Source of the DNA: a bacterium TMED221 | GTDB taxonomy: Bacteria > Actinomycetota > Acidimicrobiia > Actinomarinales > Actinomarinaceae | Assembly (NCBI GenBank): GCA_002169115.2 | Contig: NHJS02000012.1 | Coordinates: forward strand, 17,112 to 25,608 | DNA length: 8,497 bases | Reading direction: 5' to 3' | Shown here: one piece after another, positions 1 through 6,778 of the stretch | How the letters are laid out: the number at the start of each line of letters is the position of its first letter | How positions within the stretch are numbered: the first letter of the stretch is position 1 | Program-made: the position numbers and the translations under genes | The notes under the pieces: generated by a model | What the model was told of the DNA's origin: nothing | Databases searched by the model: none | What the model saw: only the letters and a program-made list of their open reading frames with translations

Positions 1-980
1 GCAGTAATTGTGGCATCAATCTCAGTAGGATGGTGACCGTAGTCATCATAAATGCTTATGCCAGAAGTAGACCCAAGAAATTCTGCTCTTCGTCTTACAC
101 CAGAAAAGTGTTTAATAGCTAGAAGTGAATCTTCAATGGAGATTCCATTTAAATAAGCAATACAAATGGCTCCAGCAATATTTGATTTAAAATGATCTCC
201 TATCATACTTGTTTCAATTTGGAAGTTTGTACCCTCATGTGAAATAACGCCAGAATTTTTAATTGTAATTTCGGATTTATCTGAAGATGAATAACTATAA
301 ATCTTTTTAGATAGTTTTAACTTTTTTAGTTCTAGATTATCTAAATTTAAAACTACATTATTACTTGTATTCTCAATAACATTTTTAAACGCATTAATTA
401 AATTTTCAAAATTTAAGTAGTAGTCTAGATGATCCTCATCTATGTTGGTGACTAATAAATCATCAATATGTAAACTGTTAAAAGTATCGAATGCTTCATC
501 TGCTTCTAAAATTAATACTTTATTATCAGTTCCATAGTGTCCTCCAATTCCATTAAAAGAAGTGACTCCCCCAAAAATATACGAAACATTGCGTTTATTG
601 TAGTGAAATATATGTGCAAGTAAGGCTGTAGTAGAGGTCTTTCCATGGGTTCCAGTTACTCCGATAACATAATTATTTCTGGTTAGTTCCTGAAGAAACT
701 GGGGGCGAGAGAGTACATTTTTACTTTCAGTATTTGATGATAAATTAGTTTTAGTTAGATTAAACGCTGTTGAGTAAATATATAAAGTATCTTTATCATA
801 GGTTATATCCTCAAGGTCAAAGTCGATGTTAATACTCTCTTGTTCAAGAGTATTTGTTATATAAGATTTTCTTTGATCATACCCTCCTACATTAAATCCT
901 GCTTGGGACATATATTTTGCTATTGAACTCATACCAGTGCCACCAATACCCAAAATGTATACATTTTTATAATTATTCAT
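1..980 (-). CDS. murC: UDP-N-acetylmuramate--L-alanine ligase (MurC), 3' part cut by window edge
   Basis: MurC is the cytoplasmic ATP-dependent ligase that joins L-Ala to UDP-MurNAc, the first amino acid of the peptidoglycan stem. Translating 980 downward gives 326 full codons with no stop. The N-terminal Rossmann motif GIGGTGMS is at residues 11-18, the ATP P-loop GVTGTHGKTS at 107-116, the acidic Mg-site motif EADE at 159-162, TNIDEDH at 178-184, GVRRR at 294-298 and YDDYGHHP at 311-318. The His in the P-loop and the DYGHHP motif mark MurC rather than MurD, MurE or MurF. EADE is followed by AFDTF rather than the common SDxSF. In the adenosine-pocket motif (usually GxHNxxN) the first Asn is Phe264. 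The ATG start overlaps the murG stop by 8 bp (ATGAATAA), with a weak GAAAG upstream. The missing C-terminus should hold the rest of the third domain. Identification is very secure. Confidence 0.97.
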   Translation of the reverse strand, partial: MNNYKNVYILGIGGTGMSSIAKYMSQAGFNVGGYDQRKSYITNTLEQESINIDFDLEDITYDKDTLYIYSTAFNLTKTNLSSNTESKNVLSRPQFLQELTRNNYVIGVTGTHGKTSTTALLAHIFHYNKRNVSYIFGGVTSFNGIGGHYGTDNKVLILEADEAFDTFNSLHIDDLLVTNIDEDHLDYYLNFENLINAFKNVIENTSNNVVLNLDNLELKKLKLSKKIYSYSSSDKSEITIKNSGVISHEGTNFQIETSMIGDHFKSNIAGAICIAYLNGISIEDSLLAIKHFSGVRRRAEFLGSTSGISIYDDYGHHPTEIDATIT

Positions 981-2007
981 AATTACTTTCGCTGATAATT
1001 TTAAATATATCATCATTTCCAACCTTGATTTGATAAGAGGAAAAGTTTTCATCCAAGTAGGAAAATTTATATTTACAAATATTGTGTATTAATTCAGAAA
1101 ATTCCTTGTAATCAACTATTACTTTAGCATTTCCATTTTTTTCAAGATAGTTAGCATTAAGAGTCTGATGACTTGCAGTAGTTCCATGTTTGAATGGAAT
1201 TAACAACTGAGGAATATTTAGATACGCTGCTTCTAATATTCCACCACCAGCTCTGGAAATTTGGAAATCAACAGATTGATAGTAATCATTCATGTCATAG
1301 AAAAACTCAACTTGACGATAAAAAGAATTATCAAACTTAATGGTATTAGCTTTCTTTGGACCGGTAATATGAAGAAACTCTACGTCATAGTTATCAAATT
1401 CTTCAATAAATTTATAAATAAATTGGTTTATTTCCTCTGAGCCTTGACTTCCACCTTGTATCCCAATAGTAAAGTTTCTATTTTTATTTTTTTCGATCAC
1501 TTTTTTTGTATCTATGTTTAAGATAGGTCCAGTAAAAATAGTATTTTTTCTATTTAAATTTTTTGTTTCAGGGAATGATTCAAAAACAGTACTTGGAAAA
1601 TAAGATGCTACCCTATTGCCAAGGCCAGCATATTGGTTTTGCTCTTGAATATAAAACTCCGAACGAAGTATCAAACTTATTAGTGCTGCATATGGAGCTA
1701 TATATGCACCAGTAGTTAGTATCGTATTAATTTTTTTAGTTTTAAGTTCCTCATAAACTTCCCATACTGTCCTAATAAACTGCCCAATATTAACTAAGTA
1801 TCCAAATATCCCTCTGGTGGAAATAAAGAATTCTCTTTGAATAATCTCGACAGTCACATCTTCGAAGTACTTAACCCCTCTTTCATCTGTAACGATGATG
1901 ATATCTTCCTCAGGTACACCAGATTCCAATAATCTTTTTATTAGATTTTTAGCCGGAAAAATATGACCGCCTGTACCTACACAAAAAAAACAATATCTTT
2001 TATTCAT
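973..2007 (-). CDS. murG: UDP-GlcNAc:lipid I N-acetylglucosaminyltransferase (MurG)
   Basis: MurG is a GT28/GT-B glycosyltransferase on the inner face of the membrane. It adds GlcNAc to lipid I to make lipid II. I chose the ATG at 2007 (344 aa). The reading frame is open to another ATG at 2073, but the extra 22 residues lie inside ftsW, are not MurG-like, and would displace the family's glycine-rich start. From 2007, GTGGH is at residues 11-15, TGAYIAPYA at 99-107 (family GGYxSxP, Ser replaced), EQNQYAGLGNR at 122-132, GGSQGS at 185-190 (UDP-GlcNAc side), SRAGGGILEA at 251-260 with the conserved Glu259, and HQTLNANYL at 280-288. An ATG at 2022 is a second, less likely start. Neither start has a clear Shine-Dalgarno, so translation probably depends on coupling to ftsW, which it overlaps by 8 bp (ATGAATAA). 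The 3' end overlaps murC by the same eight bases. Confidence 0.96.
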   Translation of the reverse strand: MNKRYCFFCVGTGGHIFPAKNLIKRLLESGVPEEDIIIVTDERGVKYFEDVTVEIIQREFFISTRGIFGYLVNIGQFIRTVWEVYEELKTKKINTILTTGAYIAPYAALISLILRSEFYIQEQNQYAGLGNRVASYFPSTVFESFPETKNLNRKNTIFTGPILNIDTKKVIEKNKNRNFTIGIQGGSQGSEEINQFIYKFIEEFDNYDVEFLHITGPKKANTIKFDNSFYRQVEFFYDMNDYYQSVDFQISRAGGGILEAAYLNIPQLLIPFKHGTTASHQTLNANYLEKNGNAKVIVDYKEFSELIHNICKYKFSYLDENFSSYQIKVGNDDIFKIISESNYE

Positions 2008-3103
2008 GGTATAACGTTTCATTATGGGCCAAAGATAGTCCAATAAAAATTGAAACCATTGCAGTTCCTCCATACGAAATGAAAGGGAGTACTATCCCTG
2101 TAATTGGAAGAAGTCCAACAGCACCTCCAAGATTGATAATGGTTTGTAAACCAACCCAGGTTCCAAGTCCAACTAGTACTAGTTTTTTAAAACTATTGTC
2201 TGTTGTTAAAGCCATACCATAGAAAGATATTATTAAAATTAAAAAGATTATTGTAAGTATTAATATACCAATAAATCCATATTCTTCACCAGTGATAGAA
2301 ACAATAAAATCAGTATATGCGTTTGGCAGCATCCCCCATCTAGCTCTAGATGTACCTGGTCCAAGTCCAGTCAGTCCTCCAGAACTAATTGCAATCCAAC
2401 TTTGATTTAGCTGAAAACAGTCTCCAAGTAAATCAATACCTTCCTGACACTTGCCAGTTACGAAAGTTTCAATTCTCTGACGTCTGTAATCTGAAGCATT
2501 TGCGAATAAATAAAGGGGAAATACTGATAGCGATAATATTGCTACTGGATATCTTGCTTTGATATCTGAAAATACAATCTGAACAAAAAATATTCCTAAT
2601 ATTGTTAATGTTGTTCCATAATCAGGTTCTAAATAAATTAAAAAACAACAGACAATTGGTAACAGTATTGCACGTTGTAAATAGTACCTATGAGTGTGTT
2701 CATTTTTTATTTCAGATAATTTATGTGCAACCCATAAAATAATTATTGGTTTTGCAAACTCACTTGGCTGAAAATATACGGGCCCTAAGTCAATCCATCT
2801 CCTACTTCCGCCTACTACTACACCATATGCAAGTACTAAAAAAAGTGACAGTGTTATAAGAACTATAAAGGTGTTAGAAAATTTTAAAATGAATGTAAAT
2901 GAGAGGCTTTTCACTAAGTTGAAAATAATTATTCCAATTACCAAAGACGCCACGTGACGCTTAATAAAATAAAAATTATCGTTGTATTGATTTAGACCTT
3001 GTACTGAAGAAGCTGATATTTGTAAAAGTAGACCGAATGTAACTAGAAACCAAATTGCGTATAAATTCATTTTCTTAAAAAAAGTATTACTAATATTAAT
3101 CAT
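2000..3103 (-). CDS. ftsW: Septal peptidoglycan glycosyltransferase FtsW (SEDS family)
   Basis: This is a 367-aa polytopic SEDS protein that polymerises lipid II into glycan strands at the division site, paired with the transpeptidase FtsI. The chain alternates hydrophobic helices with short loops. GGSRRWIDLGPVYFQPSEFAKP is split over residues 98-119, EPDYGTT is at 159-165, and LPNAYTDFI at 259-267 holds Asp265, matching the catalytic Asp of RodA/FtsW. The family C-terminal signature runs from Asn324 to LPFISYGGTA at 339-348. RodA is the alternative, but the dcw position beside murD and murG, and an FtsI encoded in the same block, favour FtsW. The extracytoplasmic loop before Asp265 carries a cysteine pair (Cys219, Cys229). 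The ATG at 3103 overlaps the murD stop by 8 bp (ATGATTAA). An internal ATG at 3070 would remove the overlap but fits the junction pattern less well. SRARWGMLPNAYTDFI resembles actinobacterial FtsW. Confidence 0.93.
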   Translation of the reverse strand: MINISNTFFKKMNLYAIWFLVTFGLLLQISASSVQGLNQYNDNFYFIKRHVASLVIGIIIFNLVKSLSFTFILKFSNTFIVLITLSLFLVLAYGVVVGGSRRWIDLGPVYFQPSEFAKPIIILWVAHKLSEIKNEHTHRYYLQRAILLPIVCCFLIYLEPDYGTTLTILGIFFVQIVFSDIKARYPVAILSLSVFPLYLFANASDYRRQRIETFVTGKCQEGIDLLGDCFQLNQSWIAISSGGLTGLGPGTSRARWGMLPNAYTDFIVSITGEEYGFIGILILTIIFLILIISFYGMALTTDNSFKKLVLVGLGTWVGLQTIINLGGAVGLLPITGIVLPFISYGGTAMVSIFIGLSLAHNETLYHE

Positions 3104-4307
3104 TTGTAAGCCCCATGCTTAATATTATATTTTTAAAATAATCGCCTCTTGTTTTATAATTTTTGAAGTCATTAAAACTTGACCCACCACAGGAAAATAA
3201 AACTATCTGATTACTACTTATCATTGATGATAATAATTTTTTCAATTGGTAAATGTCATCTATATAAATGATATCAGCATCATGACTACCAAGATTAACA
3301 TTCATACTCTTTGGAATTATTATATGTTTAAAAATTGGGTCAATATTTAACTTATTTTGTACTGTTTCCTTTGTGATGCCATGAAGTATTAAAATACCTT
3401 CCTCATCACAGCTGGAAAATAACTTACTTCCTTCAGATACAGCATGATAATTTGTTGCTTTAGAATCATTAATAAATGTAAGATTTTTATCCTTAACGAT
3501 CAAGAACTGTTCCATTCTATGTTCGTAGTTCATTTCGTTATATTTTATATAATCTATAAACCTTTCATATAAAACTCTTCCACCAATTTTCTTTACTGTT
3601 TCGGAGAGAGCTGAAAGTAGTTCCTTGTGAATTTTTATATTATGATTATATAAATTGGCATCATCAGAAAGGTTTTTTTCAATTATTCCATAATTAGATC
3701 CAATTATTTTTCTATCCATTTTTTTATTAGTCAAAAAACTTAATATTTTTACCTTTGAATTTGCATAGTTCTCAATATTTTGATGCCAATCAATATGATC
3801 TGGGAAAATATTAAGAATGACTGCTAAATCAAGATTTAAAATATTTGTGTAATGTAGCTGGTAACTAGAAAGCTCTAGAACCAAATACTCATATTTATTT
3901 TCTAAGATTTCTAGAGGAGACACTCCTATGTTGCCAGCAGAAAAAGAGGTAATACCATTAATATTCAAAAATTTTACAAGTTCACTTACAAAAGTTGTTT
4001 TACCATTTGTTCCTGTAACACCAATAACCTTACCGGTATAGTTCATAGCAAAAATGTCAATATCTGTCTTAATTGGAACTTTTATATCCAGAAATTGTTG
4101 TACAAGATGATGATCTGGTCTTAACCCAGGAGAGATTATTACCTCGTCAATAGAATCTAAATATTTTTTATTGAAGATTTTCGAGTTTTCTACTTTCTTG
4201 AGGTTACTGTCGTCATCATCGTGTATAAGATAGTCAGCACCTATTTTGTTTAAATAATTTTCTACTGATTTTCCAGTTACACCATAACCAAGAATTAAAT
4301 ATTTCAA
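3096..4307 (-). CDS. murD: UDP-N-acetylmuramoyl-L-alanine--D-glutamate ligase (MurD), TTG start
   Basis: MurD adds D-Glu to UDP-MurNAc-L-Ala in the cytoplasm. The protein is 403 aa against about 435-440 usual. LILGYGVTGKS at residues 4-14 is the N-terminal UDP-binding fold. GVTGTNGKTT is at 96-105 with P-loop Lys103. LELSSYQL is at 144-151 with Glu145, and DHIDWH at 170-175 with His171. Lys185 is the probable carbamylated lysine. HRME is at 263-266, NDSKATN at 280-286, and SSFNDFKNYKTRGD at 376-389. Spacings from Lys103 to Glu145 and His171 match E. coli MurD, but the central domain after that is about 26 residues shorter and the GxHNxxN motif is barely recognisable (around 219-226). The start codon is TTG: the first in-frame Met is residue 88, and an in-frame TAA, the mraY stop, lies directly upstream. 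No strong ribosome-binding site is visible, so re-initiation after mraY is likely. Confidence 0.94.
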   Translation of the reverse strand: MKYLILGYGVTGKSVENYLNKIGADYLIHDDDDSNLKKVENSKIFNKKYLDSIDEVIISPGLRPDHHLVQQFLDIKVPIKTDIDIFAMNYTGKVIGVTGTNGKTTFVSELVKFLNINGITSFSAGNIGVSPLEILENKYEYLVLELSSYQLHYTNILNLDLAVILNIFPDHIDWHQNIENYANSKVKILSFLTNKKMDRKIIGSNYGIIEKNLSDDANLYNHNIKIHKELLSALSETVKKIGGRVLYERFIDYIKYNEMNYEHRMEQFLIVKDKNLTFINDSKATNYHAVSEGSKLFSSCDEEGILILHGITKETVQNKLNIDPIFKHIIIPKSMNVNLGSHDADIIYIDDIYQLKKLLSSMISSNQIVLFSCGGSSFNDFKNYKTRGDYFKNIILSMGLTND

Positions 4308-5366
4308 TTAGTTACCAAATAAAACCCAGTCACCATAGAAGAGACCGAGCGCTATCACAACAAAGATTCCGTTAACTATCCAAAATCTAACTATTATTGT
4401 AGTTTCAGCCCAATTGTTCATCTCAAAGTGGTGATGTAAAGGAGCCATCTTAAAAACCCTTGTTCCACGAATCTTAAATGATGCTACTTGAATAATTACT
4501 GACAAAGCCTCTACTACATACAACATACAAATAAAAAATATGAGTGCATCTGCGCCGATTGCGAAAAAGATAATTGGAAACATGGCCCCAATAAAATGTG
4601 ATCCAACATCTCCCATTATTATTTTTGCAGGATTTGTATTCCACCATAAGAAACCAAGACACGACCCTGCTATTGATGAGACTAAAATTGACAAATCTAA
4701 TGAAAGAAAAGCATCGTTCATAAAATTCGTATAGTAGTTCTGATGTCTAAATATCCAGAAGGTCATAACTAGCACTCCGCCAAATGAAACAGTTGAAGTA
4801 CCTGCAACTAATCCATCTAAACCATCAGTTAAGTTAACGGCATTTGTGAAGCCAACAATAAAAAGTATAATTATAAACCACTTAGCAATACCTATATCAA
4901 CTCCAAAACCACTAAAAAGATAGAGAGTGGTGCTTAAATCCCAAGTGTAAAAATAATAACTAATTATTGATGCAACAATAATCTGCAAAATTATTTTGTT
5001 TTTAGCATTTAGGCCTAAATTTCTACCTTGTTGGACTTTTAAGAAATCATCTATAAATCCTACTGATGCCATTAAAGTTCCAAATAGTAATAGAGAAAGT
5101 ACTTCTGGGACTATATAATTAATCTCCACTTTAAATCCTTGACCAATTGTCCAAAAATTAATATGTGCAATTAAAAAACCAAAAAAAGTACCAGCAGCAA
5201 TAAAAACTCCTCCCATGGTTGGTGTCCCTTTTTTGTGGTCATGAAAATTTAGCTCTTCTTGAATTGACTGTCCTATATTTTTTGATTTAAATAAATTAGT
5301 ACCTATTGCAGTAAATAATAAAACAAATAAGAAACTCAATCCTCCAGAAACTATTGTTGCTATCAT
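4308..5366 (-). CDS. mraY: Phospho-N-acetylmuramoyl-pentapeptide transferase (MraY)
   Basis: MraY is the integral membrane enzyme that moves phospho-MurNAc-pentapeptide from UMP onto undecaprenyl phosphate, making lipid I. The 352-aa chain is a typical length with many hydrophobic segments (about ten in the family). Family motifs are intact: KKGTPTMGG at residues 45-53, GFIDDFLK at 103-110 with the Mg-site Asp106-Asp107, NLTDGLDGL at 178-186, PAKIIMGDVGS at 246-256 with the catalytic-site Asp253, and MAPLHHHFE at 307-315. His257 follows GDVGS, where Leu is common. The ATG overlaps the murE stop as ATGA. The gene ends in TAA, directly followed in the same frame by the TTG start of murD. In most dcw clusters murF lies just upstream of mraY; here murE does, so the enzyme making MraY's pentapeptide substrate is not encoded next to it. 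Confidence 0.97.
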   Translation of the reverse strand: MIATIVSGGLSFLFVLLFTAIGTNLFKSKNIGQSIQEELNFHDHKKGTPTMGGVFIAAGTFFGFLIAHINFWTIGQGFKVEINYIVPEVLSLLLFGTLMASVGFIDDFLKVQQGRNLGLNAKNKIILQIIVASIISYYFYTWDLSTTLYLFSGFGVDIGIAKWFIIILFIVGFTNAVNLTDGLDGLVAGTSTVSFGGVLVMTFWIFRHQNYYTNFMNDAFLSLDLSILVSSIAGSCLGFLWWNTNPAKIIMGDVGSHFIGAMFPIIFFAIGADALIFFICMLYVVEALSVIIQVASFKIRGTRVFKMAPLHHHFEMNNWAETTIIVRFWIVNGIFVVIALGLFYGDWVLFGN

Positions 5367-6778
5367 TTCATATCTTCAATTAAATTACTTATCATTACAG
5401 AATCATCGAAATCTACAAACCCCTCGTTAAGTTCTTGTTTACTTTCATGTCCTTTACCTAATACTAATAGAACAGATTTACCCAGAAGTGAATCCAGACC
5501 TTTCTTTAAAGCTGCCTTTCTATCTAGAACAATCTCTACTTTTTTATTTAAATCTACTCCTTCAAGAATTTCTTTTGCGATTGTCATTGGATCTTCTTTT
5601 CTGGGATTGTCATTTGTAATGATTATCTGATCAGCTTTGTTAGCGGCTTTTCCCATATTAACTCTTTTGTATGAATCCCTGTTTCCCCCCGCTCCAAAGA
5701 CAATAATAATTTTTTCATATTTTTCTTTAACTACTTCTATTGCTTTTTCTATTGCTTCGGGTGTATGTGCGTAATCAACATAAACATCATTATCTAAATA
5801 AGAAAATTTTTCGAATCTACCTTTTGGATTTTTAATATTAACGGTTTCTAATAGAATTCTATCTATTGATAATGTACCTGAAAAGTGCGCCATACCAACA
5901 GCTAATAAATAATTCATTTCACAATTAGGACCTATAAATGGAAGTATTACTCTGTAATCGTGATTATCAATCTTAAAGCTTACAAGAGTATTGCTTTCAG
6001 AACTTTTTATTTCCTTAATAAACATATCATTTTCTTTTTTAAAACCAATACTCCACGATTCTCCATTAACCTCTTTGTTCAGTCTTGTACCCCAATCTAT
6101 GTCTATGAATACATACTGTTTAGAAAGATTTTTATTAAATAGTTTTTTCTTAGCATCAAAATAAGTGTCAATATTGTCGTGGTAATCAAAGTGATCCTGT
6201 GAAAGGTTTGTAAATCCTGAAACTAAGAATTTCATTCCTTTAAGTCGATTTTGGTCTAATGCATGTGAGGAGACTTCTAAAACTATATTATTAATATGCG
6301 TATATTCTTTTTTTCTCAATAATTTAAATATGTTAAAAAGCTTTGGTGTTGTAAGGTGTTCCTCTTTCGTTATGTCCTTGAATAAATAGTCCTCTGTTGT
6401 TCCAATAAAGAGAGAGTCCTCACCTAGTAGCTGGTTGAGATAATATCCAGTGGTAGTTTTGCCATTAGTGCCAGTGAGTCCGAAAAAGTTTTTATCCACA
6501 TATTCTGGGTACATTTTTTTTATGACATGATTAAACACATCTTCATAATTTTCGAATTTAACAACCTTTTCAGATTCAATATCACAATTTATAGAAGTAA
6601 TTATTAATTTAGCTTTTTTATTAATAGCTTCAGTCACATATTTATTTAATTTTGTTCTATTGTTTAAATTAATAATTAAAACACAATCTTCAAACACATC
6701 AAGAGTACTATTTACTAAATTATCAAGATTTATATCCAAATCATTGAAAATTTGAATTTCTTTAGAAATATCCATCAT
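5363..6778 (-). CDS. murE: UDP-MurNAc-L-Ala-D-Glu--meso-diaminopimelate ligase (MurE)
   Basis: MurE adds the third stem residue to UDP-MurNAc-L-Ala-D-Glu. The protein is 471 aa, somewhat short (E. coli about 495). GLTGTNGKTTT is at residues 100-110 (P-loop Lys107), TTP at 143-145, EVSSHAL at 168-174, DHFDYH at 195-200, the probable carbamylated lysine at 210, GRFE at 320-323, VDYAHTPEAIE at 334-344, and GAGGNRDSYKR at 362-372. DNPR at 390-393 is the motif linked to meso-DAP specificity, so meso-DAP is the predicted substrate rather than lysine. GKGHE is at 441-445. The N-terminal UDP-binding domain is divergent: NST at 23-25 stands where DSR is usual, and the motif normally GxxNxxN reads GPNCEMN (283-289). 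Two consecutive ATGs open the gene (6778 and 6775). The extended Shine-Dalgarno AGGTGA is better spaced for the second, which gives 470 aa. Confidence 0.96.
   Translation of the reverse strand: MMDISKEIQIFNDLDINLDNLVNSTLDVFEDCVLIINLNNRTKLNKYVTEAINKKAKLIITSINCDIESEKVVKFENYEDVFNHVIKKMYPEYVDKNFFGLTGTNGKTTTGYYLNQLLGEDSLFIGTTEDYLFKDITKEEHLTTPKLFNIFKLLRKKEYTHINNIVLEVSSHALDQNRLKGMKFLVSGFTNLSQDHFDYHDNIDTYFDAKKKLFNKNLSKQYVFIDIDWGTRLNKEVNGESWSIGFKKENDMFIKEIKSSESNTLVSFKIDNHDYRVILPFIGPNCEMNYLLAVGMAHFSGTLSIDRILLETVNIKNPKGRFEKFSYLDNDVYVDYAHTPEAIEKAIEVVKEKYEKIIIVFGAGGNRDSYKRVNMGKAANKADQIIITNDNPRKEDPMTIAKEILEGVDLNKKVEIVLDRKAALKKGLDSLLGKSVLLVLGKGHESKQELNEGFVDFDDSVMISNLIEDMK

Noticed and set aside
1983..1990. 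Homopolymer runs (T8 on the coding strand in murG here, A8 in ftsI at 7669-7676) as possible slippage or programmed frameshift sites
   Set aside because: Both genes read through in frame with all downstream motifs intact. The runs encode ordinary Phe-Phe and Lys-Lys, and such runs are expected in AT-rich DNA. No downstream stimulatory structure was apparent.
2008..2073. A longer MurG starting at the ATG at 2073
   Set aside because: The extra 22 residues fall wholly inside the 3' end of ftsW and are not MurG-like. The family N-terminus (GTGGH near residue 11) fits the start at 2007, which also matches the recurring 8-bp overlap.
3037..3070. Alternative FtsW start at the internal ATG at 3070
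   Set aside because: It is preceded only by a weak AAGAAA. The ATG at 3103 gives the same overlap type as the next two junctions, so the longer form is preferred, though not proven.
4474..4662. Minus-strand ORF of 62 codons in another frame of mraY
   Set aside because: It is an overlapping frame of a gene whose motifs are complete; nothing supports independent translation.
4540..4734. Plus-strand ORF of 64 codons inside mraY
   Set aside because: It is antisense to highly conserved MraY motifs (GDVGS, WWN), has no ribosome-binding context or recognisable family, and is the kind of frame expected opposite a membrane-protein gene.
5960..6142. Plus-strand ORF of 60 codons inside murE
   Set aside because: It is antisense to the central domain of MurE, low-complexity in character, with no family resemblance.
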